NCBI RefSeq assembly: GCF_030247195.1
Contig: NC_080672.1
Span: 185,698,372 to 185,762,371, forward strand
Source: Topomyia yanbarensis
Lineage: Eukaryota > Arthropoda > Insecta > Diptera > Culicidae
Reading direction: 5' to 3'
DNA length: 64,000 nucleotides
Under the pieces are notes generated by a model. That model saw only the letters and a program-made list of their open reading frames with translations. It searched no databases and had not been told where the DNA came from. The first letter of the stretch is position 1. Every line of letters begins with the position of its first letter. Below, piece after piece: positions 20,546-30,047 of the stretch. The translations under genes and the position numbers were made by a program.

Positions 20546-22302
20546 CTAAATTGGGATATTTATCGTTTTAATGAAATTGTAAATAAGGGACATATAGGGG
20601 AGATCGCGATTTGCTAGCATATCCCTGACTGGGACATTGGGTGGTCTACCTCGGGCCCGTAGGGAATCCTTTAACAGAGACCTGGCGTAACAATACTCAG
20701 CACAAACACAGACAACGTGGTCGATGCCGTGATATCCTTCGTCACAAGCATACAGACTACTCTCCGTAAGCCCAATACGCCGCAAATGTGCATTTAACGT
20801 GTAGTGGTTAGACATGAGCCGGGACATTACACGAATAAAATCCCGACCCACATACATCTCCCTGAACCATGGATTCGTTGATACCTTCGGGATAATGGAA
20901 TGTAACCATCGTCCAAGTTCCCCATTGCTTCACGAGGTTTGTCAGAGTGCCCTCTGACGACAGATGCTGAAAAATTCGTTGAAGCAAATTGGTCTTTCAT
21001 AGGTGTCCTTCTAATGCGCCCACCTTTGCTAAAGACTCGGCCTTTTCATTCCCCGGGATAGAGCAATGACCCAAACAAAGGTTTTCTGGTAAGATTTTTT
21101 CAGATAACGTATACAAGGACTCCCGTATCTTCCCCTGAAAATACGGAAATTGTTTTTTGGGCTTCATCGCACGAAGAGCCTCGATAGAGCTGAGGCTGTC
21201 CGAGATGATGAAGTAGTGGGCAGAATGTCGATGATCCCAAGGGTGTACTGAATAGCAGCTAATTCTGTGACGTAAACTGAAGCGGGATCATTGAGCTTGA
21301 ATGAAGCGGTGATAGTATTATTGAAGCCAGTGGACCCATCGAGATTTGATCCGTCAGTGTAGAGCATTTTGTCACAGTCGACTTCTCGGAATTTATTATA
21401 AAATATATTGGGGATCACTTGTGGGAGTATATGATCCGGTATTCTACGAATCTCTTCCTTCATGGATGTGTCGAAGAATACAGTATAATCAGAAGTATCT
21501 AGGAAGTGGACACGGTTGGGATTATACGAAGAAGGATTAATGCTCTGTGCCATGTAGTCGAAGTATAAGGACATAAAACGGGTTTGAGAATTAAGCTCGA
21601 CGAGCCTTTCGAAGTTTTCAATCACCAACGGGTTCAAGATGTCGCATCGGATGAGCAATCGATATGAGAGTTCCCAAAATCGATTTTTCAGCGGGAGAAC
21701 GCCCGCCAGCACGTCGAGACTCATCGTATGGGGCGATTGCATGCAACCCAAGACAATGCGGATGCAACGATACTGGATTCTCTCCAGTTTGATGAATTGT
21801 ATGTTGGCAGGGGAGCGGAAACAGAAACAGCCGTACTCCATCACCGACAATATCGTTGTTTGGTATAACCTGATCTGGTCTCCTGGGTGGGCACCCCACT
21901 ATGTTCCAGTTATTGTCCGGAGAAAATTGATACTTTGTTGGCATTTCTGTTTCAGATACCTAATGTGACATCCCCAGGAGTTGCGCCGGCTCACGCTTCC
22001 TAGAAAAGACGACCAGCTCAGTTTTCTCCGTGGAAAACTCGATACCCAGCTGAAGAGCCCAAGCAGACAAATTGTCCTAAGTATCTTGTAATGGTCCTTG
22101 CAAATCGGCAGTTTTGGGCCCTGTAACAGAGACTACCCCGTCATCGGCAAGTTGCCTTAGCGTACATGAATTGGCAAGACAATCGTCAATGTCATTCACA
22201 TAAAAATTGTAGAGTAGGGGGCTTAGACATGAGCCCTGGGGAAGACCCATGTAGCTAAATCGCGATGTTGTTAAGTCGTCATGCAAAAAATGCATATGGG
22301 TC
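20546..22302 (-). pseudogene. I-group ORF2 fragment (reverse transcriptase C-half and RNase H), broken
   Basis: Remnants in order on the minus strand: YMGLPQGSCLSPLLYNFYVN and LADDGVVSVTG (22077-22302), the thumb region MEYGCFCFRSPAN to SRLFVR (21850-21164) including RNase H motifs YTDGSNLDGS and VTELAAI, and the C-terminal tail RDFIRVMSRLMSNHYTLNAH with CDEGYHGIDHVV (20546-20857). At least three frameshifts and several stops separate them. The sequence is closest to copies 1 and 2 but clearly more diverged. Confidence 0.85.
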
Positions 22303-22643
22303 ATTCCACGCGAAGTGGTCAAGGCACCTGTAATCTACCTTCACGGATTTGAACCAACTTTGTAGGAATTGTTCATATAGGGGCCATATATAAAAACCCA
22401 AATTTTTGTGTCAATTGAACCACCCCTCGGGTCATGGACCCCCCTTTTTGACAAATTGCCAAAACCCTTGGTTTTCTTTTGATCATATCTTTGGTTCTAT
22501 TTACTCTAGAATCAAACCGCAAGATGGCTTTTGAAGAAAATTATTCAAGGAGTCTAAAAAAATATATTAATTTTTGGCGGTAGTGCTGCCAATTGTGCAA
22601 TTTTTTCAGTTCAATATTAAAAATTAATTTTTCTCTCAATACA
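22303..22643. other. Unassigned repeat-like DNA
   Basis: Non-coding. It begins with GTCATTCCACGCGAAGTGG, directly at the I-group breakpoint. It may be one arm of a repeat whose other arm lies beyond 24586, but I could not align the two convincingly. Confidence 0.4.
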
Positions 22644-22645
22644 TA

Positions 22646-24583
22646 TACCTCGTTCACCTCGATTTAACATACTCACGATTTAACATAACCTCGATGTAAC
22701 ATATTTCGATATAACGCAATTTTTACCTCGATTTAACATACATGTTCAAAAAAATTTTAATGTCAATGTTACTAAATCGAAACGTTAAGAATCAATACTA
22801 ATTTTATTCTATTATCCACTTCCAATGCTTAAAGAAACATAATTTATTTTCGTTTTTTCGTTAGATTATGTTTAAGATTCTGAAATACAAAAACATTCTT
22901 ATTTTGATACCGCACAGTAAAATGAATACACGAATTTGTGGTTCAAGTTATTTCCTGATAATAGTTTTATGGGTTTTTATGTGTAAGCTAAAAATAGATA
23001 ACTGGAAAGATATGGTTGATTGAAGGTATTGGGCGGTGACGAGATATTGGCGGACGGTGAGTCCCACTAATAGGCATTGGGGCTGTAGCAGTTATTACGA
23101 AACTGTTAGAAATTTTTAATGAAGTCATGACAGTTCCTCGATATTAACGCATCCAACTAAAGCTTGAAAGAATGTAAGCTCGATTCCTGCTAAAGATAAT
23201 ATTTTTTCTAAGTCTGTATTGAACAGGTAAATTTCTCAGTGCATGTGGACATTTTTCGAAAAGAAACTTCATTATGGATCGATTCCTCTTGCAAAAAATG
23301 CAATAGACGATAATGATGGAAGATAAAATTCTTCCTTCAATGTACGACTCCTGGTAAGCTCACGGTGTTTATTTATCAATACCGGTGCCAGTCATTACTT
23401 AATCTAAACAGAGGAAGCACGCCAAAGCAATGTTAGTCTGACACTGATTGTGATTATATTCTTCATATATTACTGCGTATTCTGTATATCTGTATATATT
23501 ACTCTCAACAACTGCAACAGGTAGAGAATGGTCGTTAGTAGAGATTGGGATTCGAATAAACTGTACTGGTATTTGCGTACGATTTAAGATGATCGAAGAC
23601 TCTGGATACTTGGGCCCCAGGAGTACCATAATAAATGTTCACGTTTAAATAGAAATCTTGGAGATAGATCCAATAAATAATAAGCTAATAAAATGTGTAA
23701 GAAAAGGAGATAGATCCAAAAAAATGAAAAGAAGATTTCCGTCTTTGTCGCCTGTTACAACGTGGGAGCAGGAAACCAGTGGATCAATTGTTGGCTTTAG
23801 ACATCACATGCTACGCGGCTATTTTGGATATCGATAATAGTGACATCTACACTCCAGTGAATTTCACCTCCTCGTCGTACATAAGGATTAAACGATTTTT
23901 TTAAATATTTTTATATTGTAATTAAAATGTCTTATTCATTCTGATGAGTTCGACTTTTAACTGAGGTATTGTATCTGTCGTGTACAAAATGATTTAATCC
24001 AACTTTTTCCTTAAGGAGAACTATAGCGCTACAATGGCTCGATTTGGTTGTTTTTTTCCTGTGCTTCAAAAGTTCGTGACTAGTCGTTTGCTCATGAACT
24101 CAAGTAGTGTTCTCTTTTTGAATTCTGCGATTATCTGACGGACAGGTTGGGCTACCAAGATAAAGATGAGACAAAATAGAAACACAAATTTTCTTACTTA
24201 CTAAAATTAGGCATTGTGCTCTTCATGCACACAATGGTTAATCCAACTTTGTTGACTATTCTTATAAGTTATCCTGAATTCTGAGAAAATTTTGCGACGA
24301 ACTTTTTGAAATGAATATCTGTTAGAATTGGCGAATACTTGGCAAGGTTAAGATAAATATGTTGTTTATGTTCAGAAGAACAATCTAATTGTTTAATTGT
24401 GAATATGTGGTTCCTATGTCACTTAAGTGGATACAATCAGTAATATCCTCGTAAATATTTCGTGTGATAAATAAAAAAAATAATTCTATTCTAAAACAAA
24501 TATTTCTTTTGTGTTTCGATTTTACATAAAATTAGATTTAACGTACATGATTGAATCGGAAAATGTATGTTAAATCGAGGTAT
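22646..24583. mobile_element. TA-flanked DNA element with Tigger-like termini, non-coding
   Basis: The left end TACCTCGTTCACCTCGATTT is mirrored at the right end (inverse TACCTCGATTTAACATACAT), and each end is flanked by TA. Extra copies of CTCGATTTAACATA follow at the left end (22660-22745). The TACCTCG terminus resembles pogo/Tigger inverted repeats (family knowledge). The 1.9 kb interior has only short frames with no transposase motif, so the element is non-autonomous or badly decayed. Confidence 0.5.
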
Positions 24584-24630
24584 ACGTGTATTTTAATTTT
24601 GAAAATACCCATTCTATCGTATTCCTCAGA

Positions 24631-24998
24631 CATTTTTACATAAGAAATACTTATAATCTCAATATAATTTGAGCGGATCCTGAGATACACCGTTTTGAAG
24701 GGAAAAACTCGCATTTTCCCAATAAAATCGCAAGCGCACAACACTAAAAAACAAACTTGAGTATTCTGAGTTCAAACATGATTTTTCGTGAAGTAGGCGA
24801 GAAATGATGAAAAACTACGTTTTTGTTTTGCTTCTAGCAGATCAGGGTCGATTTTTATGACCGCTTGAAGATTTTCTCAATTTCGGTCTATAAAAATGGA
24901 TTTTTATATGAGAAAATGCGAGTTTTTTCCTTCAAAACGGTGTATCTCAGGATGCGCTCAAATTATATTGAGATTATAAGTGTTTCTTATGTAAAAAG
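24631..24998. repeat. Imperfect inverted repeat (hairpin), ~95 bp arms
   Basis: Left arm about 24631-24722 and right arm about 24888-24998. The left arm has CTCAATATAATTTGAGCGGA and CACCGTTTTGAAGGGAAAAA; the right arm has the inverse, as TTCAAAACGGTGTATCTCAG and GCTCAAATTATATTGAGATT. About 165 bp of loop separates them. It could be a fold-back MITE or the ends of one element. Transcription would give a stable hairpin. Confidence 0.8.
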
Positions 24999-25384
24999 AT
25001 GGGTGGGTAATGTCAGAGACATAACCGGAGTGAAGTAGAATACACTTTAGACTGGTTATACAAATGCTACAATTTTGACTATCTTCTGATAGGTTGTATT
25101 AAAAGCAGATATTTCGTTATTTCTTAAGGAAATACCGAAATATCGATACACGTACATTGAAATCTAAAATATTCGAACATATTTATCTATATAATAAATT
25201 GAATCATTACACGAAACTGTCAACAAATCATACAAATGATAACTTTTTATTTCGTGCCATTCTACGGCATGCCGATGATATTGTTCACAAGAGGCTCACT
25301 TACTACTATCCAACGCTCTTGGCAAGCCACTTTCTGATGCTTGTAATAACAAAACTTCAATTCGATTCTTTGTTGATAAATGAT

Positions 25385-25400
25385 GGCCCTGAAAAGGGCC
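25385..25400 (-). terminator. Histone 3' stem-loop remnant (H2B copy 1)
   Basis: On the minus strand the sequence GGCCCTTTTCAGGGCC has the 6 bp stem and TTTC-type loop of the animal replication-dependent histone mRNA 3' end. It lies about 25 bp past the H2B-like stop codon. Confidence 0.85.
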
Positions 25401-25424
25401 TTTTGTTGGGGCAGTATTCGGAAT

Positions 25425-25510
25425 TTAGTTGGAGCTAGTGTATTTGTGGCATCTGAGACGGCGTGCTTGGTGAACTTTTCTGACAGCTACAAACGGACGG
25501 CCGCTTCTTC
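25425..25510 (-). pseudogene. Histone H2B pseudogene, copy 1 (C-terminal remnant)
   Basis: Read from 25510 downward, the residues are AAVRL, a stop, LSEKFTKHAVSDATN and finally KYTSSN with a stop at 25427-25425. This follows the H2B C-terminus (TAVRLLLPGELAKHAVS, ending YTSSK). A small deletion shifts the frame before KYTSSN. The middle and N-terminus are gone. The histone stem-loop follows at the right distance. A divergent H2A remnant lies about 170 bp away, as in an H2A-H2B pair. Confidence 0.8.
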
Positions 25511-25676
25511 TTGTATCCTTTAACAATGTTCGGAAATATTTAGATTGACGTATATGGTACGACGATACAAACTAACTGATATTGAGCAGCAGCAGCATAC
25601 TAAGTTTTTATACCTGACTACAGCACAATGTAAGCACGTCCTTTTTTGTGTTGTCCTCATTATGTGTTCTTCGTAG
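25511..25676. promoter_or_regulatory. Remnant of the H2B/H2A divergent promoter, copy 1
   Basis: It lies between the divergent remnants and shares the block TTTTTATACCTGACTACAGC with the copy at 28860-28880. On the minus strand this reads CAGGTATAAAAAC, which looks like the H2B TATA box. Activity is unlikely because both genes are broken. Confidence 0.5.
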
Positions 25677-25953
25677 CTCCTCCCCTTCGTTGGTCGATAC
25701 ACAAGCAAATTGTGTTGAACGCGTCGGAGTGCCGTTTACTTAGTAGCTGTAATGGAATACCTTGCTGTTAGAGTGTTGAAATTGGAAGGAAATGCTGCCC
25801 GTGACAACAAAAAGACGAATTATCCCACGTCTGCAACAGCTGGCGATTCGTAACATCGAAAAGTTGAACAAACAAGTAACCATTGCTCAAGGTGGTGTGT
25901 TGCAAAACATCCAATCAGTAGTGCTGCCCAAGAAGACCGAAAAGAAAGCATAA
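25677..25953 (+). pseudogene. Histone H2A pseudogene, copy 1
   Basis: The frames read [43 protein letters not shown] and then, after a frameshift, [25 protein letters not shown] and LPKKTEKKA with TAA at 25951-25953. This follows H2A in order ([41 protein letters not shown]). The N-terminus and part of the histone-fold loop are deleted and there are at least three frameshifts. A stem-loop-like GTCCTTTTCGGGAC follows at 26001-26014. Confidence 0.88.
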
Positions 25954-26000
25954 ATCGAACGCTGAAACTCGCAAATGAAATGCATATTGCTGTAAAAACT

Positions 26001-26014
26001 GTCCTTTTCGGGAC
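26001..26014 (+). terminator. Histone 3' stem-loop remnant (H2A copy 1)
   Basis: The 14 bases GTCCTTTTCGGGAC have the histone stem-loop layout but a weakened stem. They lie 47 bp after the H2A-like stop. Confidence 0.6.
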
Positions 26015-26353
26015 GATCACACATTTTTGATTATGAACAAAACTGAAATTGCGTATGTGAATGGGCCAATCGACTAACTGCATTGCTATCAAGCAAATTT
26101 ACCCGCTAAAAAACCATTTCCCGACAGAAAATTCTGTGCTGGAACAGCAATTTCTTTGCGATTTTGTCGTCTTTTGCACATACATAGTTTATTTGGAGTA
26201 TTTTTGGAATTATCAAGTTGTCAATTTGCAACATTCTTTGAAAATATTGTTGAACTTTTATAAATGAAGGCACGAAAACGAGCGTTTGACCGTCGTCCTA
26301 CTACCAGCATCAGAGAAGTAGCAGATCAGCATTTTTCGCCCCGTCCACCGCCT

Positions 26354-26482
26354 CCCCGCAAGCAGTAAGCAACGAAGGCCGTGTAAAAGTGCCCCACTCA
26401 CGGTTGGCGTTAAGAAGCCTCATCGCTACCGAACAGAAACTGTTGCCCTGCGAGAAATTCACAGCTATCAGAAATCGAGCGG
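26354..26482 (+). pseudogene. Histone H3 pseudogene fragment
   Basis: Residues PRKQ, stop, ATKAV, stop, then, after a frameshift, [20 protein letters not shown] and YQKS. These follow the H3 N-terminal third (APRKQLATKAARKS, then [20 protein letters not shown]). Both ends are missing. In copy 2 of the unit an H4 remnant lies after H2A instead, so the original order was probably H2B, H2A, H4, H3 (inference). Confidence 0.8.
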
Positions 26483-27095
26483 GCCTAAATTGTGACCCAA
26501 AATAAACCACAAACCAACAAGTTCTTTTCAGGACCAGCCAATTATATTTCAGTAAGATATATATGAAATTTTCGTTTTCCATTGCCTTACCTCTCTCCCC
26601 TTTTCATCCCGGCTTGAATTACTATCAATCTTGATGATGCCGGGCCGGAGGTGGCACTAGTTTCCATTATAATGGAAAATTTAGGTTTGCGCGGTTTTTC
26701 CCAAAAGTTTTTTAGCTGTGCTGTTTTCAAGGAAGTTGTAGTTGAATTCAAAATAAAATAGTTTACTTCTATTGTCAGAGGTGGTCCAACGAAAACTAGT
26801 CTGGCCTGCTTGGAATCGAATTGTACGGACCAACCACTGCTTTGACAAAATCCGTTATTTTCAGTAATTGTACATTCTACAGAATTGTTGTCGTTTTTTT
26901 AGTTGATATTTTTCGGTGATGAAGTCAGAATTAGTCACAACTATTTCCAATCAGCGCAAAAATCGAAGGTTTTCATTCAGTACAACAGCAGATTTTCACG
27001 TTTAAAAAAACAGGCAGCATTCTGGCCGAAAATTTTGAAACGGAGCACCTATATCGAAACACTAGAAAACGTTCGATTTTTGTAAATTGAATCAT
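26483..27095. other. Non-coding spacer of the decayed histone repeat
   Basis: No gene was found. The block near 27030-27095 (TTTTGAAACGG, then ATCGAAAC, then AATTGAATCATTA) has relatives near 25170-25205 and 38690-38740, consistent with spacer DNA between tandem histone units. An H1 gene was looked for by eye and not found. Confidence 0.5.
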
Positions 27096-27097
27096 TA

Positions 27098-28407
27098 GGG
27101 GACCGCGAGGCAAGTCCGACACCTTAAGCGCAATAATTTTTCTAAAATTCCACAAAGCTCCTAAAATTGTATATTCTGTGCATAATCCTTGTTTAGGTGG
27201 TTCTTAACAAAATATAATTTTTTTAGCGTTTCAAAAAATTGAATTCATTAAAAATTATTGGTTGCCAAAAAACGGAGAAAAATGACATTTTAAAAACGCT
27301 GCGGGTAAGACCGACACTCCAAAGGGGCAAGAGCGACCCCCTTTTTAATTTTCTTTTTATACAATTTTTTCCATTAAAGATGTATTGTGTATGTGTGATA
27401 AAGTGCAACTATGTGTATATGAGTATGTGTGATGCAAACGCATACTTTCTGTAGTTTCATCGCGTAGCAAGAGGAAGAACATTCGAATGCGTGGTGTTAT
27501 GAATAAATAATGTTTAACGCATGGTTTATATTATGGTACGGGTTTTCTCAAGTAATTCTTTCGAGCTTGTATAGCCATTATAACGAAGAGCTGTTCTGCA
27601 AGCAGATTATATAGGCTGTTACTAGGACTCATTCACTTAAAAGTGACGCACGCTTCGTAATAAGCTATCCGGTCCGTGTTGGGATTTTTCGGAACACCGT
27701 TGATCAATAATCCGACAGTCAATGAAATTTTTTTCATCAATATCATTTCAAAATCTCATATTGGATTATACTTTTCATTTCTTTTTGTAATATAACTATG
27801 AATCACGTTCAATTTAATTCTTAATTTTTTTTGGTCGGCTTGAGATAATACTGATAAATAAATGTAAAAAAATAGTTTCCGTGTATTTCAATTATTAACA
27901 TGACGTAATTATAGTATAATTGAACACAACAAATATACCCAGTCGTTTGTATCGAATCAAAAACGAACCCAATCATCTGAACACCGTGTCGGTCTTACCC
28001 CTCCCAAAACCTGTCGGTCTTACCCCAACATCGCCCATTTTTGTTAAATGCTCAATTAACAGTGTTGAAATACTCAAACTTATCTTCAATACACACTAAC
28101 AACGATATGGAGAGTAGAATAGAATGTGTGACACAAAAACTGGTTATTTTCAAAGCTTTTGTGTTATTAACACCTTAAAATGTATCAACTAAAAATAACA
28201 TCCAAAAGCCCATCAACTTTGCTTTCGCTTGTTTTGTTTATTTCGTTGACGTTTAATGAATCCATATGGCATCGATGTGTATCGAAATGACTAAAATAAT
28301 CGTACTAATAATATCCTGTCATTATTGTATGATTTAAAATTTGATATCTGGGACAAGTCGTGGGGTGTCGGGCTTACCCAGGATGTCGGGCTTACCCCCA
28401 GTTCCCC
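27098..28407 (-). mobile_element. Non-autonomous TA-flanked DNA element (MITE), copy 2
   Basis: The left end GGGGACCGCGAGGCAAGTCC and the right end (inverse GGGGAACTGGGGGTAAGCCC) form the terminal inverted repeat, with TA on both sides (27096-27097, 28408-28409). The related site at 25190-25215 reads AATTGAATCATTACACGAAA without an insertion, so the TA target is proven by an empty site in the window. Internal motif clusters GTCGGTCTTACCCC lie at 27990-28027. There is no coding sequence. It is homologous over its length to 636-1941. Confidence 0.85.
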
Positions 28408-28578
28408 TACACTAAACTGTCTACAAATCGCAAATAACTTTTGATTTTGTGCCATTCTACGTGAAAGCGACGGTATTGTTCACAAGTGGCTCACTTACCA
28501 TCCAACGCTCTTGACAAGCCACTTTCTGATGCTTGTAATAACAAAACTTCAATTTCATTCTTTGTCGATAAATTGATC

Positions 28579-28592
28579 GCCCTGAAAAGGGC
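28579..28592 (-). terminator. Histone 3' stem-loop remnant (H2B copy 2)
   Basis: The minus strand reads GCCCTTTTCAGGGC, the core of the histone 3' hairpin, 26 bp beyond the H2B stop. The outermost pair has been lost by mutation. Confidence 0.85.
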
Positions 28593-28617
28593 CTTTTGTT
28601 TGGGTAGTGTTCGGAAT

Positions 28618-28799
28618 TTACTTGGAGCTGGTGTATATGGTAACAACTTTGGTGCCATCTGAGACGGCATGCTTGGCCAACTCTTCTGACCGCAGCCCAC
28701 GGCGGCGGTTTGAATTTCGCGGGAGATTATTGTCAAGCGCTTGTTGTAATGAGTCAGGCCAGATTTGTTACCGGCCCTTCCACTGGCTTTCGGAGACAT
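28618..28799 (-). pseudogene. Histone H2B pseudogene, copy 2 (internal deletion)
   Basis: The start MSPKASGRAGNKSG (ATG at 28799-28797) is followed at once by LTHYNKRLTIISREIQTA, then a frameshift, and the end VTIYTSSK with TAA at 28620-28618. This keeps the H2B N-terminal tail and the C-terminal helix but lacks the middle, roughly 60 residues including most of the histone fold. It cannot make a working histone. Confidence 0.88.
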
Positions 28800-28919
28800 T
28801 TCGACCGACGCACAGTTACGATGCTGCAAACGAACTGAGCGTGAGCAACAGTATGCTGAGTTTTTATACCTGACTACAGCACAATGTAAGCTCGTCCTCA
28901 ATATGTGTTGTTCGTAGCT
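28800..28919. promoter_or_regulatory. Remnant of the H2B/H2A divergent promoter, copy 2
   Basis: It matches copy 1 (TTTTTATACCTGACTACAGC and the CGTCCTCA block). The minus-strand TATAAAAA about 65 bp upstream of the H2B ATG fits a TATA box. Confidence 0.5.
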
Positions 28920-29011
28920 TGTGTTGAACGCGTCGGAGTGCCGTTTACTTAGTAGCTGTAATGGAATACCTTGCTGCTAAAGTGTTTAAATTGGAAGGAA
29001 ATTGTGCCCGT
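28920..29011 (+). pseudogene. Histone H2A pseudogene, copy 2, 5' part
   Basis: The frames read [24 protein letters not shown] and CAR, as in copy 1, and stop abruptly at 29011, where a 7.4 kb insertion begins. The 3' part resumes at 36447. Confidence 0.88.
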
Positions 29012-29070
29012 TATTAAAAAACCTGTTTTAATCCACCTAGAGGTGCAATTGTGCCTTTCTCATTTCTCCA

Positions 29071-30043
29071 AACTGTGATTTAATAGCTGGTTCGTACAAT
29101 ATAACATTATGGAAATGTCTGCATTCTTATTACACTTGGTAAATATATATAAGAGCACCTTGTTGCATTCATCGCGCTATCGGTTTGAATCAGAGTTTTC
29201 TATGTGATCGCACTCCACAATTCTTAACTCCGGAGCCAGAAGTCGGATGGAGATGGAATTTAATATCAGTTTCCGGGGACGCAACACCTTTCATTTGAGA
29301 CTAAGTTGATCAAATCGGTCCAGCCATTTTCGAGAAACCAATATAACCGTTATTCTGAATTTGGATGCTTCCGGATCCGTCGATGGTGGCCAGTGTGGCC
29401 AAAGAGACTGAATGACTGTTGGTGACCTAGATCTACAAATTCAACAGTTGTGTTTACATTTTGGAAAAAATGGAAATGGTGCGGCGACGCAATACTCAAC
29501 TGCATATTTTGTCTTCCATTTGAGACTTGGTTTGAGAAAATCGGTTCAGTCATCACCGAAGAACCGATGTGACTGGTATTTTGGGATATGCCCGGAATTC
29601 CGGACTTCCGGAATCGTCGATAGTGGACAATATATTCAAAGAATGTTTGATTGGCAATCAGTGATCTAGATCTGCGATTAGAAGTAATTTGGTGACCATT
29701 TCAAAAGCTTTTAGCCTCTGAGGTATTACGATTGTACCGATTTATATGGGAAATTCCATTACTAACACCCCTGAGGAATTCCACGAAGAGCCGTCCAATT
29801 TTGTAAAAAATCGTGACCGACCATCTTCGATTTTGATGAAACTTTTTACGTTGCGCCTATGTGGGAAATTAAGTATATTCAAGAGATAATCAAATCATTT
29901 TGTCTCAAGGGCAACTTTTTAAAAGGGCGTATGTGTTTTTGCGCGCACTACTTTCTAAAAAATATTGTTCAAGAACCATAATTTTTACAGCAAAACTATT
30001 CGAGAATGCGTTGCAGGGCATTCATTAATCTTTTTAAAAAAAA
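29071..30043. other. Non-coding repeat arm left of the nested transposon
   Basis: It contains phrases typical of the array unit family, such as ACTCCGGAGCCAGAAGTCGG and CAAATCGGTCCAGCCATTTT, and diverged duplicates of them. No gene was seen. Confidence 0.55.
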
Positions 30044-30047
30044 TATA

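Larger units (their letters stand above)
19841..22302 (-). mobile_element. I-group element copy 3, 5'-truncated and decayed
   Basis: It is on the minus strand. The 3' poly-A is seen as a T-run at about 19841-19849 and is preceded in minus orientation by AAATAAACGAACTGC. A 3'UTR with ~75 bp tandem repeats follows, then ORF2 from 20546. Homology to ORF2 of copies 1 and 2 stops at about 22302 inside the reverse transcriptase. That is the usual 5' truncation of a LINE. No clear target duplication was found. Confidence 0.7.
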
